From: an uncultured Pedosphaera sp.
GTDB taxonomy: Bacteria > Verrucomicrobiota > Verrucomicrobiia > Limisphaerales > Pedosphaeraceae
Length of the DNA: 64,000 bases
Direction: 5' to 3'
Assembly (NCBI GenBank): GCA_903918755.1
Contig: CAIXFN010000110.1
Coordinates: 1-64,000 of the forward strand
Position 1 is the first letter of the stretch; each line of letters starts with the position of its first letter. Below the pieces are notes generated by a model. That model was not told where the DNA came from. It worked only from the letters and a program-made list of their open reading frames with translations, and searched no databases. The translations under genes and the position numbers were made by a program. Positions 51,139 to 59,300 of the stretch are shown in pieces.

Positions 51139-53910
51139 ATGATGTCAAACTCACCGGGCGGGCCCGGGCGCAGGTCTTTGGGCCGGGACTTTTGCATCGC
51201 CTTGCTCATCGTGGCCGGCGTTCTGGCGGTGTTGTTTTTCGACTCGTTCAGCCCGGAAAAAGTCCATTTTTCGAATGATTCCCCGCTGGGGGTGATGAAG
51301 AGTCATTCCCCCTACGTGGTCGATTATCTTTCCGGGGCATGGTATTCGCTGAATTGGTTGGGCACCGAATTGGTCGCGGCGGCACCGGACATTTCCTGGT
51401 TGATATTTTATTTGTTGGGCCCGGTGTACAATGCCAAGTTTTTCGCCGCCCTCGCCCTCTTGACCCTCGGAATGTGCGCCTGGCTGTTCTTCCGGCAATT
51501 GCGTTTCGCACCGGGGGTCTGCGTCGTGGGCGGACTGGCAGTGGCCTTGAATTCGGATTATTTCTCACTGGCGTGCTGGGGGGTGGCCACCCACACTTTG
51601 AGCTTGGGGGTTAACTTTCTGGCCCTCGCCGCATTGGCGGATCCCTCGCCCCGGCGGCGTTGGGTGCGACTGATGCTCGCCGGCTTCGCCGTCGGCTGCG
51701 GCATCATGGAGGGCTTCGATGTCGGTGCCCTCTTCAGTTTGATCGTCGGTTCCTATGCCCTCTTTCAGGCGGTAAATGGCCAACCTGGTCCCTTGCCCGG
51801 CCGATTGATACGCGGTGCTTCCCGGGTGGCCTTGGTGGCCATCTGCGCCGGGGTCATAGCGGCCCAAACCCTCACCTCGCTGGTCGGCACCCAAATTCAG
51901 GGCGTGGTGGGCACTTCGGAAACGGAAAAGGAAACCAAAGCGCGCTGGGAATTTGCCACGCAATGGAGCCTGCCGAGGATTGAAACCCTGCAGATCATCA
52001 TCCCCGGACTGTTCGGTTATCGGATGGATACCCCAAACTCCGGCCATTATTGGGGCATTATCGGCGGCCAACCGCAAGTATTGGAAATGATGACCTCGCC
52101 CGACCCGGCGGCGCGGGCGGAGGTTGCCCGCCTGGGGGCGGACCCCGCCAATTCCAACTATTTCCGATTCACCGGCGGCGGCGATTACGCGGGCGTGCTG
52201 GTGGTGCTCGTGGCGCTGTGGTCCGGGCTGCAATCGGCCCGGCGGCAGGGTTCGGTTTTCTCGCTGGAGCAACGGCGGGCAATTTGGTTTTGGAGCGGAC
52301 TGGCCCTGATCGGCCTCCTGCTTGCCTACGGAAAATACGCCCCGTTTTACCGGTTGTTCTATTCCCTGCCATACGCCTCCACCATCCGCAACCCGGCCAA
52401 ATTTCTTCATGTTTTTAATTGGGGTATCCTCATCATCTTCACCTATGGCCTGCAGGGTCTTTACCGCAGCTATCTGGTGCCGTCCGCGAGCGGCTCCGGC
52501 GGGGTGCTGACCCGCTTCAAGACCTGGCAAGCCAAGGCCCCTGCCTTTGATCAGAAATGGATAACTGGCTGCTTTGTGGCTATCGGCGCCAGCCTGGTGG
52601 GCTGGATGGTTTACGCCGGCTCCGCCAATGACCTCAAGGCCTACCTGCAAACTGTGGCTATCGGCTCGGGCGAAGCGGCCCAGGTGGCGGCTTTCAGCAG
52701 CCATGCGGTGGGTTGGTTTGTGCTTTTCCTGATCCTGGCGGTGACCGCCCTGGCCCTGATTTTCAGCGGACAATTTGGCGGTCGCCGGGCCAATGCGGGA
52801 CTGGCTCTGCTGGGTCTGCTGGTCGTAACGGATCTCGGCCGCGCCAATCTGCCGTGGCTCATCTTCTGGGATTACCCTTACAAATACGCCACCAACCCGG
52901 TCATCGATTTCCTGCGCGAAAAACCCTATTTGAATCGCGTCGCCGTGCTGCCATTCCGGGGGCAGGATGAGCAATCCCAACTGTTTGGCAGCCTCTATGG
53001 TATTGAATGGAATCAACACCTGTTCCCCTATTACGACATTCAGACCCTGGACATCATCCAGGAACCGCGCGAAACCACGGACAATAACGCCTTCCGCAGC
53101 GCCATCCCGGTTCCCGGCCGCGGTCATCCCAAAGCCGATCCCAAGAATTTTCCGCGCCTCTGGGAATTAACGAACACGCGGTATCTGCTCGGCGCGGCGG
53201 GATTCGCCGAGGGCATGAACGAACAACTCGATCCCCAGCATCGTTTCCGGGTGCTCCAAAGATTCTCGATTGCGCCCAAAGTAACGCACCCCGGTCCGTT
53301 GACCGATTTCACCGCCCAATCGGATACCAACGGCCCCCTGGCGATCATCGAGTTCACGGGCGCCCTGCCCCGGGCGCGGCTCTATGCGAACTGGATTGTA
53401 GAGACCAATGCCACCACCACCCTCGCCCAGTTGAACAATCCGGCGTTCCAGCCGGCGGAGACGGTTTTCGTGGACCGCGCGCCCCCCGTGCCTCCCAGCG
53501 CCACCAGCAAGGAGGCCCCGGGCACTGTGGAAATCAAACCGAATTACATCCCGAAACGCGTGGAACTGGCCGCGGACGTGAAAGCCCCCGCTGTCCTCCT
53601 GCTGAACGAGAAAGTGGATCCGCGTTGGGAAGTCTTCGTGGATGGCAAACCCGACACCCTGTTGCACTGCAATTTCATCATGCGCGGGGTATTCCTCTCG
53701 CCGGGCAAGCATGACGTTGTCTTTCAATTCGCGCCCCGTTACCGGGGTCTGATGATCAGCCTGGCCTCCATTGCCGTGGCGCTGGGGTTGGTCGGTTTTC
53801 TCCTAATCTTTCCCGGGAAACCGGAGCCCGGGGAAGCCACCGACGGGGTGACAGCGGCCAACCCGTCGCGCAAGGATAATTCCCGCCGGGACCCGACGTC
53901 GAAGAAATAG
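51139..53910 (+). CDS. Large multi-pass membrane protein (YfhO-like)
   Basis: A 923-residue integral membrane protein. About twelve hydrophobic helices occupy the first 600 residues (for example FCIALLIVAGVLAVLFF, WLIFYLLGPVYNAKFFAAL, AIWFWSGLALIGLLLAYGKY). A soluble domain follows (650-880) with repeated Y/W-rich strands, and then a last helix (LMISLASIAVALGLVGFLLI). The pattern SPYVVDYLSGAWYSLNW, VYNAKFFAALALLTLGMCAW, DYPYKYATNPVIDFLRE and AKFLHVFNWGILI resembles the YfhO/GT-C-like family that has an acidic first loop and is linked to envelope sugar transfer. No catalytic residues can be assigned with confidence. It ends 37 bp before the uridylyltransferase gene, so the two may be cotranscribed. 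Confidence 0.72.
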   Translation: MMSNSPGGPGRRSLGRDFCIALLIVAGVLAVLFFDSFSPEKVHFSNDSPLGVMKSHSPYVVDYLSGAWYSLNWLGTELVAAAPDISWLIFYLLGPVYNAKFFAALALLTLGMCAWLFFRQLRFAPGVCVVGGLAVALNSDYFSLACWGVATHTLSLGVNFLALAALADPSPRRRWVRLMLAGFAVGCGIMEGFDVGALFSLIVGSYALFQAVNGQPGPLPGRLIRGASRVALVAICAGVIAAQTLTSLVGTQIQGVVGTSETEKETKARWEFATQWSLPRIETLQIIIPGLFGYRMDTPNSGHYWGIIGGQPQVLEMMTSPDPAARAEVARLGADPANSNYFRFTGGGDYAGVLVVLVALWSGLQSARRQGSVFSLEQRRAIWFWSGLALIGLLLAYGKYAPFYRLFYSLPYASTIRNPAKFLHVFNWGILIIFTYGLQGLYRSYLVPSASGSGGVLTRFKTWQAKAPAFDQKWITGCFVAIGASLVGWMVYAGSANDLKAYLQTVAIGSGEAAQVAAFSSHAVGWFVLFLILAVTALALIFSGQFGGRRANAGLALLGLLVVTDLGRANLPWLIFWDYPYKYATNPVIDFLREKPYLNRVAVLPFRGQDEQSQLFGSLYGIEWNQHLFPYYDIQTLDIIQEPRETTDNNAFRSAIPVPGRGHPKADPKNFPRLWELTNTRYLLGAAGFAEGMNEQLDPQHRFRVLQRFSIAPKVTHPGPLTDFTAQSDTNGPLAIIEFTGALPRARLYANWIVETNATTTLAQLNNPAFQPAETVFVDRAPPVPPSATSKEAPGTVEIKPNYIPKRVELAADVKAPAVLLLNEKVDPRWEVFVDGKPDTLLHCNFIMRGVFLSPGKHDVVFQFAPRYRGLMISLASIAVALGLVGFLLIFPGKPEPGEATDGVTAANPSRKDNSRRDPTSKK

Positions 53911-53947
53911 CACCGCGAATCGCCCCCCGCCAGGGACCACCTGTTGA

Positions 53948-55360
53948 ATGACGACTGAGATCGCCGCTTTTGCGGAGTTTGCGGAAAAAATGCGCGCGGC
54001 CGGTTACAGCGCCGCGGCCCGCCGCGCGTTTCAAAACAACTTCGCAAACCTCCGGGCCGGCCACACCGGCCTGATTCCGGAAGCAGAAATTCAACCCGTC
54101 ACACAATTGCCCCGGCTGGCGGACCTGCCCGCGCAGGCAGGCGGCGACGCACTATTGGCCCAGACGGTGATGCTCAAGCTGAATGGCGGTCTGGGCACGG
54201 GCATGGGCCTGGACCGGGCCAAATCCCTGCTGCCGATCAAGGACGGGCTGACCTTCTTGGATTTCATCGCCCGGCAGGTGCTTCATTTGCGCCAACGCCA
54301 CGGCACGCCCCTGCGATTCCTGCTGATGAACAGCTTCAGCACCAGTGCGGATACGCAGGCGTTCCTCCGGAAGTATCCGGAACTGGGCGCGCCGGAGTCA
54401 TTGGAACTCCTGCAGAGCGCGGTCCCCAAAATCGATGCCGCCACCCTGCGACCGGCGGCCTGGCCGACGGATCCGGAATTGGAATGGTGCCCGCCGGGTC
54501 ATGGTGATATTTACCCTTCCTTGTTGGGCTCAGGCTGGCTGGATCGATTGCTGATAGCGGGAGTCAAATACCTCTTCGTTTCCAACGCGGACAACCTCGG
54601 CGCCAGTCTGGATCTGGATTTGCTGGCCTGGTTCGCCGCTTCGAACCAACCTTTTCTCATGGAAGTTTGCGAGCGCACGGCGTCCGACCGCAAGGGCGGA
54701 CATCTGGCGCAGCGGAGCGGCCGGTTCCTCCTGCGCGAATCCGCCCAATGCCCAGAGACGGACTTGTCGGCCTTCCAGGACATCCAACGGCACCGCTTTT
54801 TTAACACGAACAATCTCTGGATCCGACTCGACCATTTGCGCGCCCGCCTCGACGAAAACGACGGCTTCATTCCCCTGCCGATGATCAAGAACGGCAAGAC
54901 GGTGGACCCGCGCGACAAGCGGTCCCCCAAAGTCTGGCAATTGGAAACCGCCATGGGCGCGGCGATTGAATGTTTCCCGGGTGCCGGGGCCATCATTGTG
55001 CCCCGAACCCGTTTTGCGCCGGTCAAAACCACCGGCGACCTGCTGGCGCTGCGCTCGGATGCGTTTGTCGTCACGGATGACTGGCGTCTGCTACTCGCTC
55101 CGACCTGCGGGGGAATCCCTCCGGCGCTCGACCTGGATCCCGAGCATTACAAGCTGGTGGACCAGTTGGACGCGCTTTTGCCGGACGGTGTGCCGTCCCT
55201 TATCGGCTGCCGGGAATTGAGGGTGCGCGGGCCGGTGAGGTTGACCGCCGGCAATGTCCTGACCGGCCGGGTGACGATTACGAATGCCGGCGGCACGGCT
55301 CAAACGTTGCCGGCTGGTGACTATTGTGATCGGGACGTGGCGCTGCCGGTGGCGGTTTGA
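53948..55360 (+). CDS. UTP-glucose-1-phosphate uridylyltransferase (eukaryote-type UDPGP family)
   Basis: A 470-residue protein of the UDPGP (UGP2-like) family rather than the shorter bacterial GalU type. The nucleotide-binding motif is LKLNGGLGTGMGLDRAKSLL (about 75-95), followed by the conserved Lys in LPIKDGLTFLDF. LLMNSFST, the PPGHGDIYPSLLGSG loop, LFVSNADNLGA (metal/UTP side) and FNTNNLWIRL are also present. The C-terminal region contains a short left-handed beta-helix-like part (RVRGPVRLTAGNVLTGRVTI). It makes UDP-glucose from UTP and glucose-1-phosphate. It follows the YfhO-like gene by 37 bp, consistent with sugar supply to envelope polymers. Confidence 0.9.
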   Translation: MTTEIAAFAEFAEKMRAAGYSAAARRAFQNNFANLRAGHTGLIPEAEIQPVTQLPRLADLPAQAGGDALLAQTVMLKLNGGLGTGMGLDRAKSLLPIKDGLTFLDFIARQVLHLRQRHGTPLRFLLMNSFSTSADTQAFLRKYPELGAPESLELLQSAVPKIDAATLRPAAWPTDPELEWCPPGHGDIYPSLLGSGWLDRLLIAGVKYLFVSNADNLGASLDLDLLAWFAASNQPFLMEVCERTASDRKGGHLAQRSGRFLLRESAQCPETDLSAFQDIQRHRFFNTNNLWIRLDHLRARLDENDGFIPLPMIKNGKTVDPRDKRSPKVWQLETAMGAAIECFPGAGAIIVPRTRFAPVKTTGDLLALRSDAFVVTDDWRLLLAPTCGGIPPALDLDPEHYKLVDQLDALLPDGVPSLIGCRELRVRGPVRLTAGNVLTGRVTITNAGGTAQTLPAGDYCDRDVALPVAV

Positions 55361-55378
55361 TGACGGGGGTGGAGGGGC

Positions 55379-55474
55379 CTCAACCTCAAAGAGGTTGAGC
55401 CATGAAGCCCGGGGTTGCGAGGCACGAGCTACCCCGGGTAGGTGTAGTAAAATCTGGCAACCTCAACGAGGTTG
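55379..55474. repeat. REP-like palindromes upstream of the RAYT gene
   Basis: Three hairpins in order: ctcaacctc-aaa-gaggttgag (55379-55399), cccgggg...ccccggg (55408-55438, with ttgcgaggcacgagct between), and caacctc-aac-gaggttg (55458-55474). The first and third are variants of the same short palindrome found four times downstream of the gene. Confidence 0.9.
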
Positions 55475-55492
55475 TGGCAAAACGGATTTGCC

Positions 55493-55948
55493 ATGCCACA
55501 AGCCCTTTCGGCCGTTTACGTGCACTTGGTCTTTTCCACCAAGGAGCGACGTCCATTTTTGCGGGATCCGGAGATTCGCGATCAGTTGCACATCCAACTC
55601 GGGGCGATTTCAAAATCGTTGGAATGTCCACCCATTTTGACCGGTGGCGTGGAAGACCATGTACATCTCCTGGCGCGGTTCGGTCGTACGATTACTCAAG
55701 CCAATTGGGTGAAGGAACTGAAACGCATTTCAAATATATGGTTGCACGTTCAGGGCTGGGAGTATGCGGATTTTGAATGGCAGAGCGGTTACGCGGCATT
55801 TTCGGTGAGTCAATCCAGCCTCGAGAGAGTAAAACATTACATCGCCCAACAGGAAGACCATCACCGCAAGATTGGTTTTCAAGACGAACTGCGGGCGCTT
55901 TTACGCAAGCATGAGCTCGAATGGGATGACAATTATCTGTGGGAGTAA
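55493..55948 (+). CDS. REP-associated tyrosine transposase (RAYT, IS200-like)
   Basis: A 151-residue Y1 transposase. The ATG at 55493 is used because MPQALSAVYVHLVFSTKERR is the usual RAYT start; the in-frame ATG at 55472 lies inside the upstream palindrome. The HUH motif is EDHVHLLARF (His56, His58) and the likely nucleophile is Tyr116 in RVKHYIAQQEDHH. RAYTs are single-copy proteins related to IS200/IS605 TnpA that cut and move REP sequences. This one is flanked on both sides by palindromes of one family (two before, four after), so it appears to be a complete REP/RAYT unit. All motifs are intact. Confidence 0.93.
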   Translation: MPQALSAVYVHLVFSTKERRPFLRDPEIRDQLHIQLGAISKSLECPPILTGGVEDHVHLLARFGRTITQANWVKELKRISNIWLHVQGWEYADFEWQSGYAAFSVSQSSLERVKHYIAQQEDHHRKIGFQDELRALLRKHELEWDDNYLWE

Positions 55949-55955
55949 ATTGCCA

Positions 55956-56216
55956 CAACCTCGTTGAGGTTGATGGGGTTTTTTGCATGCTTACCCAGGG
56001 TAGCTCGTTCCTCGCAACCCATGGGCTTCATGGCACAACCTCTTTGAGGTTGGGGGACTTTTTTGAAGATTACCCGGGGTAGGCGCTCGTGCCTCGCGCC
56101 AACCCCGGGCTGGAGGACACAACCTCGTTGAGGTTGATGGGGGTTTTTGGGCGCGTACCCAGGTTAGCTCGTTCCTCGCAACCCATGGGCTGGGTGGCAC
56201 AACCTCGTTGAGGTTG
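55956..56216. repeat. REP-like palindrome array downstream of the RAYT gene
   Basis: The palindrome caacctc-NNN-gaggttg occurs at 55956-55972, 56036-56052, 56120-56136 and 56200-56216, with a spacing of 80, 84 and 80 bp. Loops are gtt or ttt. Between them is a second, longer inverted repeat (cccaggg/cccatggg- and cccggggt/accccggg-type stems with cgaggaacgagcta-like sequence), alternating in orientation as in BIME-type REP clusters. Confidence 0.92.
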
Positions 56217-56275
56217 GAGCGCGCCAAAAGCCACGTCCATAATCCGACCCGGCGGTTGCCGCGGACAATATCCCA

Positions 56276-56320
56276 AACCAAAAGGCCCGGCTGCACGCAC
56301 CAATTGCGGCAACCGGGCCT
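56276..56320 (-). terminator. Terminator after the PFOR gene
   Basis: On the minus strand a 12-bp stem (aggcccggttgc with gcagccgggcct, one G-U pair) at 56283-56320 is followed by tttggtttggg, T-rich. It is 48 bp after the PFOR stop codon. A second perfect 11-bp stem with a gaat loop lies between (56330-56355). Confidence 0.75.
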
Positions 56321-56329
56321 GACAACCGC

Positions 56330-56355
56330 CGCCTCCCGCCGAATGGCGGGAGGCG
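56330..56355. repeat. Inverted repeat after the PFOR gene
   Basis: cgcctcccgcc-gaat-ggcgggaggcg, an 11-bp stem with 4-nt loop, 12 bp after the PFOR stop on the minus strand. It precedes the terminator and may stabilise the 3' end of the transcript. Confidence 0.7.
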
Positions 56356-56367
56356 GGCGGCTGGCTG

Positions 56368-59300
56368 TTAGTTCAATTTCGCGACTTCGGCTTCGAACAA
56401 TTCCCGCGTCTTGGCCTGCAGTTCGGCGAGTTGGAGTTCGCCTTTTTCCAGCTTGGCCAGCAGCGCTTTCTGTGCCAGGTAGTCTTTGTTGACCACGCCG
56501 GCCTTGCTCTGCAGCATGCGCCAGGCTTTGCGACGTTCGACCGCGAACAACACCATCTGGCGGCTGACCGCGAAGTGCTTCAACTTGCCATTGATTTCGG
56601 CGGTGATGTAGCAACCGAAGTTGGTGACATGACTGCGGTGCGCGGGGTTGAAAACCCGGCGGTGAATCACGTCGTCCTGAGTGATGAACACGAGCATGTC
56701 ATCCAGCAGGATGAGTTCGCGCGCTTCCTCTTCCTTGATGGCCTTAACGTGCTTGCGGAAACGGCCTTCGGTGAGAGCCCAATGGGCCACGGTGAAGTTG
56801 TAAACCGCCCCGGTGGTCGAGTACTTGGCCTGCCACCAGTCACGATTGGGCGTCGGGTTACCCTTGAGGTCGAAAATCTCCTGCGAGGTTTCGCCATTGC
56901 GGGGGTTGAAGACAAACTCCGGCATGCCGCGCGCGTCGCGCACCATCTTGGCCTGGTCGGCGCTCATGTTGTCAGACACACCATGTTCCGGCTGGCAGGT
57001 GGTGTACGATTGGAAGAAGGCAGTGCCGCGGTATTCCAAACCGTCGAGCATGGCTTTGTAGAGTTTCGCCGCGTTCGCCATGGAGACCTGCGCGATGAAG
57101 GGGGAACCGTGGCCGCTGGTAAAGGCTTCCGCGACGTTCTTCTTCTCGATCAGTTTGCCCTGCGAGGCGACCCCGAACTGGTTCATGTCGTAACCGCCCA
57201 GCATCGTGGAGGAATCCGAGTTTTGACCGCCGGTGTTGGAATACACCTGCGTGTCGAGCATCAGAATTTTTACGTTCGGCCGGTTTTGCAGAATGACCTT
57301 CGAGACGTTCTGGAATCCGATGTCACCCAGCGCGCCGTCGCCACCCACAACCCACACCTTCGGCAATTCCCGGATTTCCTGGTCCGTCATCAACGCGTCA
57401 TCCAAATGCGTCCATTGGAAGTAATCCGCGGCGGTCGCCACGTTTTCTTCGCGTTCAAGGAGCGCGTCGCAGATGCGTTCGGGCACTACCGAGCGGCGGG
57501 CGTGGTTCAGGACGAGGGACTCACCCAGCAGCCAGCTGATCGTCGCACCGTCCTGGAAGAGCGAATTCATCCAAGGATACGGATGCGGGTTGGCGGGAGG
57601 CGTGGAACCGTAAACCGTGTTACAGCCGGTGCTAGCTCCCATGAACATGACACTCATGCCATTGGCATGGCGTCCATCAATGGCCTGCAAATCCCGGTGG
57701 TTGAAGGCATCCGTCCGCATGACCGCCGCCAGGGCGTCGATGATTTGTTCATCGGTGACCGGACCGTGCTGGGCTTCATAAGCCGCAACTCGGAGCGCGG
57801 TGTCCGCGTCGTTCTCGCCCCCGAGTCCCATCACGGCATGTTGTACCGCCTGACGGAACCGGAGGTACTCTTCCTCGCTGCGGGCCTTGATGGCTTGCAA
57901 TTTGGCCAGGCCGGAATTTTCCAGGTGGGTGGCCTTGGCACGCAGGCGGTCGGCCTTGCGGTGATACATCGGCCGCATATAGGCCTCGGTCACCGAGGCG
58001 GCGGCGCGCAGGATGCTCTTCTCGCCGCAACCGGCGCAGGCACCGTCGCCGGAAACCAGCGCCTCGTAATTGCGCCGCACCATGAGATGGTTGCGGAGCG
58101 CCGCTTCGCGGGAACCCGCGGCATCCTGCTCGTTGAACAGGCCGAGGTATTTCTGCGGGGTATCGGGCAGCAGGCGCGAAAAAATCTGCGCCGTGGTCAG
58201 TTCCGCGTTGAGGTGCTCGGTTTCGGTCGTCATGCGCAGGGCGTCATGATCACCGCACACTTGCACGCACTCGCCGCAGCCCTTGCACAGGTCGGACACA
58301 AAGATGGAGAACAAGCCGCCCGCGCCCGCGGTTTTTTGCTCCAGTGAGCGGAAAATCGCCGGCACGTTCGAGTAGGCCAGCGGCAGTTTGTCGATGATGT
58401 TCGTGAACTGCGCCCGGGCTTCGGCACCCACGGTCGTCAGCGCTTCGAGTTCCTGCCGGATGATGTCCTTGAACGGCATCTTGGTGCGGGACTTGACCGC
58501 CTCGTTCATCTTGGCCCGCGCGCGATCTTCGACGCCCTTCAACTCGGACGTGAGCCGGCCGCGTTCGGTCGGATCGGTGACATAGTAATGCGCCGCCGTC
58601 CGGAGCACCGTGGCCACATCCTGCGAGGTGTTGGGCAGCGCGGTATCGGGGCACGCCGTGATGCATTCCATGCACTGGGTGCAATTCTCGGCAATGTAAA
58701 CCGGGGTCTCCCGGCGGGCCACATATTTGGACTGCGTGGCGCCGCTACCGGATCCCATCACGCCCAGCGAGGCGAGCGCCCCGGCGGGCTGATGATAGCC
58801 CAGGCCGTTGCGGAATTCGGAGTCGAACTTGGCCAGCGTCTGGAACGAGTACCGCGGTGTTTGCTGCGCCGGGGTCGGCACGCCGGTGCCGCAGGCCGTG
58901 CCGCAACCGGCCGTGGGGATGAGCGTAGGGGCGCCCAACGGACGAACTGGCGGGTTGCGCATGGAGGAGCGATCGGCTTCGTCGAGGTCCCCGTAACGAA
59001 TCTCCTGCACGCGCGCAAACCCGCCGGTCATGACCGTCATGTTCGAGATGACGACGTCATCGCCGAACCGGCCGAATTTCTTCTTGTACTGGTTCCGCAC
59101 CGTGAGCTCGAATTGTTCCTCGGTGATGCCGTGCTGCTTGAGAAAGGGCGAAACGCGGAAAAACGCCCCGAGGAAGGTATTGCCCTGCATGCGCAACTGG
59201 AGATCACCGCGGGCCGTGGCCTGCCGGGCGATTTCAAACCCGGGCAGGATGTAAACCCGGATATGATTGTCCCGGACAAACTTCCGGTGGTGGGCAGGAA

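Noticed and set aside
55956-56216. Evenly spaced palindromes after the RAYT gene considered as CRISPR
   Set aside because: The repeats are 17-bp palindromes with similar, not unique, spacers that contain a second inverted repeat, which fits REP/BIME clusters.
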